Part shown: in pieces, positions 39,843 through 52,791 of the stretch
Position numbering within the stretch: position 1 is the stretch's first letter
Layout of the letters: each line of letters opens with the position of its first letter
Assembly (NCBI RefSeq): GCF_910592395.1
Contig: NC_088321.1
Location: 9,178,001-9,242,000, forward strand
Direction of reading: 5' to 3'
Origin: Lineus longissimus
Lineage: Eukaryota; Nemertea; Pilidiophora; Heteronemertea; Lineidae
DNA: 64,000 nucleotides
Made by a program: the position numbers and the translations under genes
The notes under the pieces: model-generated
Databases searched by the model: none
What the model was told of the DNA's origin: nothing
Seen by the model: only the letters and a program-made list of their open reading frames with translations

Positions 39843-42800
39843 TGTAAAACAATGCAAGTTTGATAAAAGAAGCAATTACACTGTTAACCCGTTGATATGA
39901 AGGTACTGTAGTGACTCTAAAAGGGGCAATCGACATAAAGGTACTGTAGTGACTCTTAAACGGGCAATAGGGATTACACTACATCTCTGAACGTTCGTGC
40001 ACTTGAAATTTGGTTGATGGAAATAGAGCGTCTAAGGCTTTGAGATGCCTTCGCAGTTGATAAATGCTAGCGGTCTGGTTGATCTCCCAATGTCGCTATC
40101 GGTCACCTGTAGCTGATCCATTAACCCTCTCCATTTGAACCATTCGGTTGGGTTTGTCCCAGTGATTCGAAAGGTATCACTGTTTTGTCTGGTCTTAGTA
40201 AATCTGAAATATACTTTATCCCTACTTCCTTCCAATGTTTAAGAAAAATCATTATTTGATTAATTTTGATTAATTTATTGTACCATAAATATGTTTTTCC
40301 CGAGCCACGTGCTTGCAGGCGCCGCCTCTTTTGCCTCAGTGAGCCAATCATCTTATATTGTAGCATGTGATGTATGTTTTACCAGACTATTATGTGGAGT
40401 ATTGTCCTTTGGATTGAGGGTAAGGTTCACCTCAATGTAAAACAATGCAAGTTTGATAAAAGAAGCAATTACACTGTTAACCCGTTGACATGAAGGTACT
40501 GTAGTGACTCTAAAAGGGGCAATCGACATGAAGGTACTGTAGTGACTCTTAAACGGGCAATAGGGATTACACTACATCTCTGAACGTTCGTGCACTTGAA
40601 ATTTGGTTGATGGAAATAGAGCGTCTAAGGCTTTGAGATGCCTTCGCAGTTGATAAATGCTAGCGGTCTGGTTGATCTCCTAATGTCGCTATCGGTCACC
40701 TGTAGCTGATCCATTAACCCTCTCCATTTGAACCATTCGGTTGCGTTTAGTCCCAGTGATTCGAAAGGTATCACTGTTTTGTCTGGTCTTAGTAAATCTG
40801 AAATATACTTTATCCCTACTTCCTTCCAATGTTTATGAAAAATCATTCTTTGATTAATTTTGATTAATTTATTGTACCATAAATATGTTTTTCCCGAGCC
40901 ACGTGCTTGCAGGCGCCGCCTCTTTTGCCTCAGTGAGCCAATCATCTTATATTGTAGCATGTGATGTATGTTTTACCAGACTATTATGTGGAGTATTGTC
41001 CTTTGGATTGAGGGTAAGGTTCACCTCAATGTAAAACAATGCAAGTTTGATAAAAGAAGCAATTACACTGTTAACCCGTTGATATGAAGGTACTGTAGTG
41101 ACTCTAAAAGGGGCAATCGACATGAAGGTACTGTAGTGACTCTTAAACGGGCAATAGGGATTACACTACATCTCTGAACGTTCGTGCACTTGAAATTTGG
41201 TTGATGGAAATAGAGCGTCTAAGGCTTTGAGATGCCTTCGCAGTTGATAAATGCTAGCGGTCTGGTTGATCTCCCAATGTCGCTATCGGTCACCTGTAGC
41301 TGATCCATTAACCCTCTCCATTTGAACCATTCGAATGGGTTTGTCCCAGTGATTCGAAAGGTATCACTGTTTTGTCTGGTCTTAGTAAATCTGAAATATA
41401 CTTTATCCCTACTTCCTTCCAATGTTTAAGAAAAATCATTATTTGATTAATTTTGATTAATTTATTGTACCATAAATATGTTTTTCCCGAGCCACGTGCT
41501 TGCAGGCGCCGCCTCTTTTGCCTCAGTGAGCCAATCATCTTATATTGTAGCATGTGATGTATGTTTTACCAGACTATTATGTGGAGTATTGTCCTTTGGA
41601 TTGAGGGTAAGGTTCACCTCAATGTAAAACAATGCAAGTTTGATAAAAGAAGCAATTACACTGTTAACCCGTTGACATGAAGGTACTGTAGTGACTCTAA
41701 AAGGGGCAATCGACATGAAGGTACTGTAGTGACTCTTAAACGGGCAATAGGGATTACACTACATCTCTGAACGTTCGTGCACTTGAAATTTGGTTGATGG
41801 AAATAGAGCGTCTAAGGCTTTGAGATGCCTTCGCAGTTGATAAATGCTAGCGGTCTGGTTGATCTCCTAATGTCGCTATCGGTCACCTGTAGCTGATCCA
41901 TTAACCCTCTCCATTTGAACCATTCGGTTGCGTTTAGTCCCAGTGATTCGAAAGGTATCACTGTTTTGTCTGGTCTTAGTAAATCTGAAATATACTTTAT
42001 CCCTACTTCCTTCCAATGTTTATGAAAAATCATTCTTTGATTAATTTTGATTAATTTATTGTACCATAAATATGTTTTTCCCGAGCCACGTGCTTGCAGG
42101 CGCCGCCTCTTTTGCCTCAGTGAGCCAATCATCTTATATTGTAGCATGTGATGTATGTTTTACCAGACTATTATGTGGAGTATTGTCCTTTGGATTGAGG
42201 GTAAGGTTCACCTCAATGTAAAACAATGCAAGTTTGATAAAAGAAGCAATTACACTGTTAACCCGTTGACATGAAGGTACTGTAGTGACTCTAAAAGGGG
42301 CAATCGACATGAAGGTACTGTAGTGACTCTTAAACGGGCAATAGGGATTACACTACATCTCTGAACGTTCGTGCACTTGAAATTTGGTTGATGGAAATAG
42401 AGCGTCTAAGGCTTTGAGATGCCTTCGCAGTTGATAAATGCTAGCGGTCTGGTTGATCTCCTAATGTCGCTATCGGTCACCTGTAGCTGATCCATTAACC
42501 CTCTCCATTTGAACCATTCGGTTGGGTTTGTCCCAGTGATTCGAAAGGTATCACTGTTTTGTCTGGTCTTAGTAAATCTGAAATATACTTTATCCCTACT
42601 TCCTTCCAATGTTTATGAAAAATCATTCTTTGATTAATTTTGATTAATTTATTGTACCATAAATATGTTTTTCCCGAGCCACGTGCTTGCAGGCGCCGCC
42701 TCTTTTGCCTCAGTGAGCCAATCATCTTATATTGTAGCATGTGATGTATGTTTTACCAGACTATTATGTGGAGTATTGTCCTTTGGATTGAGGGTACGGT

Positions 42801-44596
42801 TCACCTCACTCAATGTAAAACAATGCAAGTTTGATAAAAGAAGCAATTACACTGTTAACCCGTTGACATGAAGGTACTGTAGTGACTCTAAAAGGGGCAA
42901 TCGACATGAAGGTACTGTAGTGACTCTTAAACGGGCAATAGGGATTACACTACATCTCTGAACGTTCGTGCACTTGAAATTTGGTTGATGGAAATAGAGC
43001 GTCTAAGGCTTTGAGATGCCTTCGCAGTTGATAAATGCTAGCGGTCTGGTTGATCTCCTAATGTCGCTATCGGTCACCTGTAGCTGATCCATTAACCCTC
43101 TCCATTTGAACCATTCGGTTGCGTTTAGTCCCAGTGATTCGAAAGGTATCACTGTTTTGTCTGGTCTTAGTAAATCTGAAATATACTTTTATCCCTACTT
43201 CCTTCCAATGTTTAAGAAAAATCATTATTTGATTAATTTTGATTAATTTATTGTACCATAAATATGTTTTTCCCGAGCCACGTGCTTGCAGGCGCCGCCT
43301 CTTTTGCCTTAGTGAGCCAATCATCTTATATTGTAGCATGTGATGTATGTTTTACCAAACTATTATGTGGAGTATTGTCCTTTGGATTGAGGGTAAGGTT
43401 CACCTCAATGTAAAACAATGCAAGTTTGATAAAAGAAGCAATTACACTGTTAACCCGTTGACATGAAGGTACTGTAGTGACTCTAAAAGGGGCAATCGAC
43501 ATGAAGGTACTGTAGTGACTCTTAAACGGGCAATAGGGATTACACTACATCTCTGAACGTTCGTGCACTTGAAATTTGGTTGATGGAAATAGAGCGTCTA
43601 AGGCTTTGAGATGCCTTCGCAGTTGATAAATGCTAGCGGTCTGGTTGATCTCCTAATGTCGCTATCGGTCACCTGTAGCTGATCCATTAACCCTCTCCAT
43701 TTGAACCATTCGGTTGCGTTTAGTCCCAGTGATTCGAAAGGTATCACTGTTTTGTCTGGTCTTAGTAAATCTGAAATATACTTTATCCCTACTTCCTTCC
43801 AATGTTTATGAAAAATCATTCTTTGATTAATTTTGATTAATTTATTGTACCATAAATATGTTTTTCCCGAGCCACGTGCTTGCAGGCGCCGCCTCTTTTG
43901 CCTCTGTGAGCCAATCATCTTATATTGTAGCATGTGATGTATGTTTTACCAGACTATTATGTGGAGTATTGTCCTTTGGATTGAGGGTAAGGTTCACCTC
44001 AATGTAAAACAATGCAAGTTTGATAAAAGAAGCAATTACACTGTTAACCCGTTGACATGAAGGTACTGTAGTGACTCTAAAAGGGGCAATCGACATGAAG
44101 GTACTGTAGTGACTCTTAAACGGGCAATAGGGATTACACTACATCTCTGAACGTTCGTGCACTTGAAATTTGGTTGATGGAAATAGAGCGTCTAAGGCTT
44201 TGAGATGCCTTCGCAGTTGATAAATGCTAGCGGTCTGGTTGATCTCCTAATGTCGCTATCGGTCACCTGTAGCTGATCCATTAACCCTCTCCATTTGAAC
44301 CATTCGGTTGCGTTTAGTCCCAGTGATTCGAAAGGTATCACTGTTTTGTCTGGTCTTAGTAAATCTGAAATATACTTTATCCCTACTTCCTTCCAATGTT
44401 TATGAAAAATCATTCTTTGATTAATTTTGATTAATTTATTGTACCATAAATATGTTTTTCCCGAGCCACGTGCTTGCAGGCGCCGCCTCTTTTGCCTCAG
44501 TGAGCCAATCATCTTATATTGTAGCATGTGATGTATGTTTTACCAGACTATTATGTGGAGTATTGTCCTTTGGATTGAGGGTAAGGTTCACCTCAA
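39843..44596. repeat. Eight-monomer cassette, copy 1 (4754 bp)
   Basis: The order of unusual monomers is: relic 40032 (1-bp deletion, GGGTTTGTCCC), 40625 (normal), 41219 (deletion with CGAATGGG), 41812 (normal), 42406 (deletion plus a CACTCACTC ending), 43003 (extra T), 43598 (normal), 44192 (normal). The first seven recur in the same order 4754 bp further on, at 44786, 45379, 45973, 46566, 47160, 47757 and 48352. A private G-to-A at 43358 (CCAAAC) recurs at 48112, the same 4754-bp offset. Confidence 0.88.
40032..40366 (-). pseudogene. LINE relic copy with 1-bp deletion (GGGTTTGTCCC class)
   Basis: The usual GCGTTTAGTCCC is GGGTTTGTCCC at about 40150-40160, one base shorter, so the frame shifts near codon 72 and the segment is 335 bp. 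The same lesion is in the relics at 41219, 42406, 44786, 45973, 47160 and 48946. Those at 41219 and 45973 also have CGAATG for CGGTTG. All seven lie inside the duplicated cassette region, so one event was amplified. Confidence 0.64.
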
Positions 44597-47500
44597 TGTA
44601 AAACAATGCAAGTTTGATAAAAGAAGCAATTACACTGTTAACCCGTTGATATGAAGGTACTGTAGTGACTCTAAAAGGGGCAATCGACATAAAGGTACTG
44701 TAGTGACTCTTAAACGGGCAATAGGGATTACACTACATCTCTGAACGTTCGTGCACTTGAAATTTGGTTGATGGAAATAGAGCGTCTAAGGCTTTGAGAT
44801 GCCTTCGCAGTTGATAAATGCTAGCGGTCTGGTTGATCTCCCAATGTCGCTATCGGTCACCTGTAGCTGATCCATTAACCCTCTCCATTTGAACCATTCG
44901 GTTGGGTTTGTCCCAGTGATTCGAAAGGTATCACTGTTTTGTCTGGTCTTAGTAAATCTGAAATATACTTTATCCCTACTTCCTTCCAATGTTTAAGAAA
45001 AATCATTATTTGATTAATTTTGATTAATTTATTGTACCATAAATATGTTTTTCCCGAGCCACGTGCTTGCAGGCGCCGCCTCTTTTGCCTCAGTGAGCCA
45101 ATCATCTTATATTGTAGCATGTGATGTATGTTTTACCAGACTATTATGTGGAGTATTGTCCTTTGGATTGAGGGTAAGGTTCACCTCAATGTAAAACAAT
45201 GCAAGTTTGATAAAAGAAGCAATTACACTGTTAACCCGTTGACATGAAGGTACTGTAGTGACTCTAAAAGGGGCAATCGACATGAAGGTACTGTAGTGAC
45301 TCTTAAACGGGCAATAGGGATTACACTACATCTCTGAACGTTCGTGCACTTGAAATTTGGTTGATGGAAATAGAGCGTCTAAGGCTTTGAGATGCCTTCG
45401 CAGTTGATAAATGCTAGCGGTCTGGTTGATCTCCTAATGTCGCTATCGGTCACCTGTAGCTGATCCATTAACCCTCTCCATTTGAACCATTCGGTTGCGT
45501 TTAGTCCCAGTGATTCGAAAGGTATCACTGTTTTGTCTGGTCTTAGTAAATCTGAAATATACTTTATCCCTACTTCCTTCCAATGTTTATGAAAAATCAT
45601 TCTTTGATTAATTTTGATTAATTTATTGTACCATAAATATGTTTTTCCCGAGCCACGTGCTTGCAGGCGCCGCCTCTTTTGCCTCAGTGAGCCAATCATC
45701 TTATATTGTAGCATGTGATGTATGTTTTACCAGACTATTATGTGGAGTATTGTCCTTTGGATTGAGGGTAAGGTTCACCTCAATGTAAAACAATGCAAGT
45801 TTGATAAAAGAAGCAATTACACTGTTAACCCGTTGATATGAAGGTACTGTAGTGACTCTAAAAGGGGCAATCGACATGAAGGTACTGTAGTGACTCTTAA
45901 ACGGGCAATAGGGATTACACTACATCTCTGAACGTTCGTGCACTTGAAATTTGGTTGATGGAAATAGAGCGTCTAAGGCTTTGAGATGCCTTCGCAGTTG
46001 ATAAATGCTAGCGGTCTGGTTGATCTCCCAATGTCGCTATCGGTCACCTGTAGCTGATCCATTAACCCTCTCCATTTGAACCATTCGAATGGGTTTGTCC
46101 CAGTGATTCGAAAGGTATCACTGTTTTGTCTGGTCTTAGTAAATCTGAAATATACTTTATCCCTACTTCCTTCCAATGTTTAAGAAAAATCATTATTTGA
46201 TTAATTTTGATTAATTTATTGTACCATAAATATGTTTTTCCCGAGCCACGTGCTTGCAGGCGCCGCCTCTTTTGCCTCAGTGAGCCAATCATCTTATATT
46301 GTAGCATGTGATGTATGTTTTACCAGACTATTATGTGGAGTATTGTCCTTTGGATTGAGGGTAAGGTTCACCTCAATGTAAAACAATGCAAGTTTGATAA
46401 AAGAAGCAATTACACTGTTAACCCGTTGACATGAAGGTACTGTAGTGACTCTAAAAGGGGCAATCGACATGAAGGTACTGTAGTGACTCTTAAACGGGCA
46501 ATAGGGATTACACTACATCTCTGAACGTTCGTGCACTTGAAATTTGGTTGATGGAAATAGAGCGTCTAAGGCTTTGAGATGCCTTCGCAGTTGATAAATG
46601 CTAGCGGTCTGGTTGATCTCCTAATGTCGCTATCGGTCACCTGTAGCTGATCCATTAACCCTCTCCATTTGAACCATTCGGTTGCGTTTAGTCCCAGTGA
46701 TTCGAAAGGTATCACTGTTTTGTCTGGTCTTAGTAAATCTGAAATATACTTTATCCCTACTTCCTTCCAATGTTTATGAAAAATCATTCTTTGATTAATT
46801 TTGATTAATTTATTGTACCATAAATATGTTTTTCCCGAGCCACGTGCTTGCAGGCGCCGCCTCTTTTGCCTCAGTGAGCCAATCATCTTATATTGTAGCA
46901 TGTGATGTATGTTTTACCAGACTATTATGTGGAGTATTGTCCTTTGGATTGAGGGTAAGGTTCACCTCAATGTAAAACAATGCAAGTTTGATAAAAGAAG
47001 CAATTACACTGTTAACCCGTTGACATGAAGGTACTGTAGTGACTCTAAAAGGGGCAATCGACATGAAGGTACTGTAGTGACTCTTAAACGGGCAATAGGG
47101 ATTACACTACATCTCTGAACGTTCGTGCACTTGAAATTTGGTTGATGGAAATAGAGCGTCTAAGGCTTTGAGATGCCTTCGCAGTTGATAAATGCTAGCG
47201 GTCTGGTTGATCTCCTAATGTCGCTATCGGTCACCTGTAGCTGATCCATTAACCCTCTCCATTTGAACCATTCGGTTGGGTTTGTCCCAGTGATTCGAAA
47301 GGTATCACTGTTTTGTCTGGTCTTAGTAAATCTGAAATATACTTTATCCCTACTTCCTTCCAATGTTTAAGAAAAATCATTATTTGATTAATTTTGATTA
47401 ATTTATTGTACCATAAATATGTTTTTCCCGAGCCACGTGCTTGCAGGCGCCGCCTCTTTTGCCTTAGTGAGCCAATCATCTTATATTGTAGCATGTGATG

Positions 47501-48756
47501 TATGTTTTACCAGACTATTATGTGGAGTATTGTCCTTTGGATTGAGGGTACGGTTCACCTCACTCAATGTAAAACAATGCAAGTTTGATAAAAGAAGCAA
47601 TTACACTGTTAACCCGTTGACATGAAGGTACTGTAGTGACTCTAAAAGGGGCAATCGACATGAAGGTACTGTAGTGACTCTTAAACGGGCAATAGGGATT
47701 ACACTACATCTCTGAACGTTCGTGCACTTGAAATTTGGTTGATGGAAATAGAGCGTCTAAGGCTTTGAGATGCCTTCGCAGTTGATAAATGCTAGCGGTC
47801 TGGTTGATCTCCTAATGTCGCTATCGGTCACCTGTAGCTGATCCATTAACCCTCTCCATTTGAACCATTCGGTTGCGTTTAGTCCCAGTGATTCGAAAGG
47901 TATCACTGTTTTGTCTGGTCTTAGTAAATCTGAAATATACTTTTATCCCTACTTCCTTCCAATGTTTAAGAAAAATCATTATTTGATTAATTTTGATTAA
48001 TTTATTGTACCATAAATATGTTTTTCCCGAGCCACGTGCTTGCAGGCGCCGCCTCTTTTGCCTTAGTGAGCCAATCATCTTATATTGTAGCATGTGATGT
48101 ATGTTTTACCAAACTATTATGTGGAGTATTGTCCTTTGGATTGAGGGTAAGGTTCACCTCAATGTAAAACAATGCAAGTTTGATAAAAGAAGCAATTACA
48201 CTGTTAACCCGTTGACATGAAGGTACTGTAGTGACTCTAAAAGGGGCAATCGACATGAAGGTACTGTAGTGACTCTTAAACGGGCAATAGGGATTACACT
48301 ACATCTCTGAACGTTCGTGCACTTGAAATTTGGTTGATGGAAATAGAGCGTCTAAGGCTTTGAGATGCCTTCGCAGTTGATAAATGCTAGCGGTCTGGTT
48401 GATCTCCTAATGTCGCTATCGGTCACCTGTAGCTGATCCATTAACCCTCTCCATTTGAACCATTCGGTTGCGTTTAGTCCCAGTGATTCGAAAGGTATCA
48501 CTGTTTTGTCTGGTCTTAGTAAATCTGAAATATACTTTATCCCTACTTCCTTCCAATGTTTATGAAAAATCATTCTTTGATTAATTTTGATTAATTTATT
48601 GTACCATAAATATGTTTTTCCCGAGCCACGTGCTTGCAGGCGCCGCCTCTTTTGCCTCAGTGAGCCAATCATCTTATATTGTAGAATGTGATGTATGTTT
48701 TACCAGACTATTATGTGGAGTATTGTCCTTTGGATTGAGGGTAAGGTTCACCTCAA
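44597..48756. repeat. Seven-monomer cassette, copy 2 (4160 bp)
   Basis: This repeats the first seven monomers of the preceding cassette in order with their private indels, but lacks an equivalent of the monomer at 44192. The next unit starts one monomer early, at 48757. Small differences (TTTAAG with ATTTGAT in the relic at 47160 against TTTATG with CTTTGAT at 42406) show some later divergence or conversion. Confidence 0.87.
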
Positions 48757-50539
48757 TGTAAAACAATGCAAGTTTGATAAAAGAAGCAATTACACTGTTA
48801 ACCCGTTGATATGAAGGTACTGTAGTGACTCTAAAAGGGGCAATCGACATAAAGGTACTGTAGTGACTCTTAAACGGGCAATAGGGATTACACTACATCT
48901 CTGAACGTTCGTGCACTTGAAATTTGGTTGATGGAAATAGAGCGTCTAAGGCTTTGAGATGCCTTCGCAGTTGATAAATGCTAGCGGTCTGGTTGATCTC
49001 CCAATGTCGCTATCGGTCACCTGTAGCTGATCCATTAACCCTCTCCATTTGAACCATTCGGTTGGGTTTGTCCCAGTGATTCGAAAGGTATCACTGTTTT
49101 GTCTGGTCTTAGTAAATCTGAAATATACTTTATCCCTACTTCCTTCCAATGTTTAAGAAAGATCATTCTTTGATTAATTTTGATTAATTTATTGTACCAT
49201 AAATATGTTTTTCCCGAGCCACGTGCTTGCAGGCGCCGCCTCTTTTGCCTCAGTGAGCCAATCATCTTATATTGTAGCATGTGATGTATGTTTTACCAGA
49301 CTATTATGTGGAGTATTGTCCTTTGGATTGAGGGTAAGGTTCACCTCAATGTAAAACAATGCAAGTTTGATAAAAGAAGCAATTACACTGTTAACCCGTT
49401 GACATGAAGGTACTGTAGTGACTCTAAAAGGGGCAATCGACATGAAGGTACTGTAGTGACTCTTAAACGGGCAATAGGGATTACACTACATCTCTGAACG
49501 TTCGTGCACTTGAAATTTGGTTGATGGAAATAGAGCGTCTAAGGCTTTGAGATGCCTTCGCAGTTGATAAATGCTAGCGGTCTGGTTGATCTCCTAATGT
49601 CGCTATCGGTCACCTGTAGCTGATCCATTAACCCTCTCCATTTGAACCATTCGGTTGCGTTTAGTCCCAGTGATTCGAAAGGTATCACTGTTTTGTCTGG
49701 TCTTAGTAAATCTGAAATATACTTTATCCCTACTTCCTTCCAATGTTTATGAAAAATCATTCTTTGATTAATTTTGATTAATTTATTGTACCATAAATAT
49801 GTTTTTCCCGAGCCACGTGCTTGCAGGCGCCGCCTCTTTTGCCTCAGTGAGCCAATCATCTTATATTGTAGCATGTGATGTATGTTTTACCAGACTATTA
49901 TGTGGAGTATTGTCCTTTGGATTGAGGGTAAGGTTCACCTCAATGTAAAACAATGCAAGTTTGATAAAAGAAGCAATTACACTGTTAACCCGTTGATATG
50001 AAGGTACTGTAGTGACTCTAAAAGGGGCAATCGACATGAAGGTACTGTAGTGACTCTTAAAACGGGCAATAGGGATTACACTACATCTCTGAACGTTCGT
50101 GCACTTGAAATTTGGTTGATGGAAATAGAGCGTCTAAGGCTTTGAGATGCCTTCGCAGTTGATAAATGCTAGCGGTCTGGTTGATCTCCTAATGTCGCTA
50201 TCGGTCACCTGTAGCTGATCCATTAACCCTCTCCATTTGAACCATTCGGTTGCGTTTAGTCCCAGTGATTCGAAAGGTATCACTGTTTTGTCTGGTCTTA
50301 GTAAATCTGAAATATACTTTTATCCCTACTTCCTTCCAATGTTTAAGAAAAATCATTATTTGATTAATTTTGATTAATTTATTGTACCATAAATATGTTT
50401 TTCCCGAGCCACGTGCTTGCAGGCGCCGCCTCTTTTGCCTTAGTGAGCCAATCATCTTATATTGTAGCATGTGATGTATGTTTTACCAGACTATTATGTG
50501 GAGTATTGTCCTTTGGATTGAGGGTAAGGTTCACCTCAA
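48757..50539. repeat. Partial third cassette copy
   Basis: Relic 48946 is the deleted G variant that opens each cassette, and 49539 is the normal R that follows. Then the order jumps to an extra-T monomer (50134), corresponding to position six of the cassette. A deletion of four monomers, or an unequal exchange inside the cassette, explains this. The monomer at 50134 also has GATATG followed by CATGAAG and an extra A in CTTAAAACGGG near 50058-50062. Confidence 0.75.
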
Positions 50540-52372
50540 TGTAAAACAATGCAAGTTTGATAAAAGAAGCAATTACACTGTTAACCCGTTGACATGAAGG
50601 TACTGTAGTGACTCTAAAAGGGGCAATCGACATGAAGGTACTGTAGTGACTCTTAAACGGGCAATAGGGATTACACTACATCTCTGAACGTTCGTGCACT
50701 TGAAATTTGGTTGATGGAAATAGAGCGTCTAAGGCTTTGAGATGCCTTCGCAGTTGATAAATGCTAGCGGTCTGGTTGATCTCCTAATGTCGCTATCGGT
50801 CACCTGTAGCTGATCCATTAACCCTCTCCATTTGAACCATTCGGTTGCGTTTAGTCCCAGTGATTCGAAAGGTATCACTGTTTTGTCTGGTCTTAGTAAA
50901 TCTGAAATATACTTTATCCCTACTTCCTTCCAATGTTTATGAAAAATCATTCTTTGATTAATTTTGATTAATTTATTGTACCATAAATATGTTTTTCCCG
51001 AGCCACGTGCTTGCAGGCGCCGCCTCTTTTGCCTCAGTGAGCCAATCATCTTATATTGTAGCATGTGATGTATGTTTTACCAGACTATTATGTGGAGTAT
51101 TGTCCTTTGGATTGAGGGTAAGGTTCACCTCAATGTAAAACAATGCAAGTTTGATAAAAGAAGCAATTACACTGTTAACCCGTTGACATGAAGGTACTGT
51201 AGTGACTCTAAAAGGGGCAATCGACATGAAGGTACTGTAGTGACTCTTAAACGGGCAATAGGGATTACACTACATCTCTGAACGTTCGTGCACTTGAAAT
51301 TTGGTTGATGGAAATAGAGCGTCTAAGGCTTTGAGATGCCTTCGCAGTTGATAAATGCTAGCGGTCTGGTTGATCTCCTAATGTCGCTATCGGTCACCTG
51401 TAGCTGATCCATTAACCCTCTCCATTTGAACCATTCGGTTGCGTTTAGTCCCAGTGATTCGAAAGGTATCACTGTTTTGTCTGGTCTTAGTAAATCTGAA
51501 ATATACTTTATCCCTACTTCCTTCCAATGTTTATGAAAAATCATTCTTTGATTAATTTTGATTAATTTATTGTACCATAAATATGTTTTTCCCGAGCCAC
51601 GTGCTTGCAGGCGCCGCCTCTTTTGCCTCAGTGAGCCAATCATCTTATATTGTAGCATGTGATGTATGTTTTACCAGACTATTATGTGGAGTATTGTCCT
51701 TTGGATTGAGGGTAAGGTTCACCTCAATGTAAAACAATGCAAGTTTGATAAAAGAAGCAATTACACTGTTAACCCGTTGATATGAAGGTACTGTAGTGAC
51801 TCTAAAAGGGGCAATCGACATAAAGGTACTGTAGTGACTCTTAAACGGGCAATAGGGATTACACTACATCTCTGAACGTTCGTGCACTTGAAATTTGGTT
51901 GATGGAAATAGAGCGTCTAAGGCTTTGAGATGCCTTCGCAGTTGATAAATGCTAGCGGTCTGGTTGATCTCCCAATGTCGCTATCGGTCACCTGTAGCTG
52001 ATCCATTAACCCTCTCCATTTGAACCATTCGGTTGCGTTTAGTCCCAGTGATTCGAAAGGTATCACTGTTTTGTCTGGTCTTAGTAAATCTGAAATATAC
52101 TTTATCCCTACTTCCTTCCAATGTTTATGAAAAATCATTCTTTGATTAATTTTGATTAATTTATTGTACCATAAATATGTTTTTCCCGAGCCACGTGCTT
52201 GCAGGCGCCGCCTCTTTTGCCTCAGTGAGCCAATCATCTTATATTGTAGCATGTGATGTATGTTTTACCAGACTATTATGTGGAGTATTGTCCTTTGGAT
52301 TGAGGGTAAGGTTCACCTCAATGTAAAACAATGCAAGTTTGATAAAAGAAGCAATTACACTGTTAACCCGTT

Positions 52373-52448
52373 GACATGAAGGTACTGTAGTGACTCTAAA
52401 AGGGGCAATCGACATGAAGGTACTGTAGTGACTCTTAAACGGGCAATA
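52373..52448. repeat. Internal 38-bp tandem duplication (two boxes per monomer)
   Basis: Two adjacent 38-bp copies both begin GACATGAAGGTACTGTAGTG. The first ends in an AAAAGGGGCAATC-like stretch, the second in TTAAACGGGCAATA. The copies differ only in their last third, and the same difference is kept in nearly all monomers, so the duplication predates amplification of the array. The Gly94-type monomers of region D carry a linked change in each copy (GATATG in the first, CATAAAG in the second). One monomer near 35774 has only one copy. I recognise no protein-binding site or RNA structure in the box. Confidence 0.9.
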
Positions 52449-52736
52449 GGGATTACACTACATCTCTGAACGTTCGTGCACTTGAAATTTGGTTGATGGA
52501 AATAGAGCGTCTAAGGCTTTGAGATGCCTTCGCAGTTGATAAATGCTAGCGGTCTGGTTGATCTCCTAATGTCGCTATCGGTCACCTGTAGCTGATCCAT
52601 TAACCCTCTCCATTTGAACCATTCGGTTGCGTTTAGTCCCAGTGATTCGAAAGGTATCACTGTTTTGTCTGGTCTTAGTAAATCTGAAATATACTTTATC
52701 CCTACTTCCTTCCAATGTTTATGAAAAATCATTCTT

Positions 52737-52756
52737 TGATTAATTTTGATTAATTT
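52737..52756. repeat. Twofold AT-rich decamer TGATTAATTT
   Basis: Two perfect tandem copies of TGATTAATTT occur in this monomer and almost every other, inside the relic frame (around codons 31-37). This is the most AT-rich point of the monomer and the site of its only large length expansion: in three region A monomers the tract is rebuilt with TTTTAA-type units. Replication slippage is the simple explanation. Confidence 0.85.
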
Positions 52757-52785
52757 ATTGTACCATAAATATGTTTTTCCCGAGC

Positions 52786-52791
52786 CACGTG
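52786..52791. other. CACGTG palindrome (E-box-like), once per monomer
   Basis: CACGTG is the core recognised by many bHLH and bHLH-Zip factors in animals. It is present here and at the same place in nearly all monomers, inside the relic around codons 19-21. It is lost in three region A copies (CACTTG at 4069 and 5257; CATGTG near 5852). A 6-bp match in a repeat is weak evidence of binding, and array-wide conservation follows from homogenisation alone. Confidence 0.3.

Noticed and set aside
52373-52448. 5S rRNA, U-snRNA or spliced-leader gene repeats, which can have periods of 500-600 bp.
   Set aside because: I looked for the characteristic 5S, U1, U2 and U6 sequences on both strands of the monomer and saw none.
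52411-52448. CENP-B box in the TTAAACGGG part of the second 38-bp box.
   Set aside because: The A and CGGG half fits, but the required TTCG at the proper spacing is TGAC. The other TTCG sites in the monomer lack the downstream A and CGGG.
52620-52660. Pol III B-box-like GATTCGAAAGG, suggesting a SINE or tRNA relic.
   Set aside because: It matches the central TTCGA but fails at the outer positions; no A box lies at suitable spacing and no T-run terminator follows.
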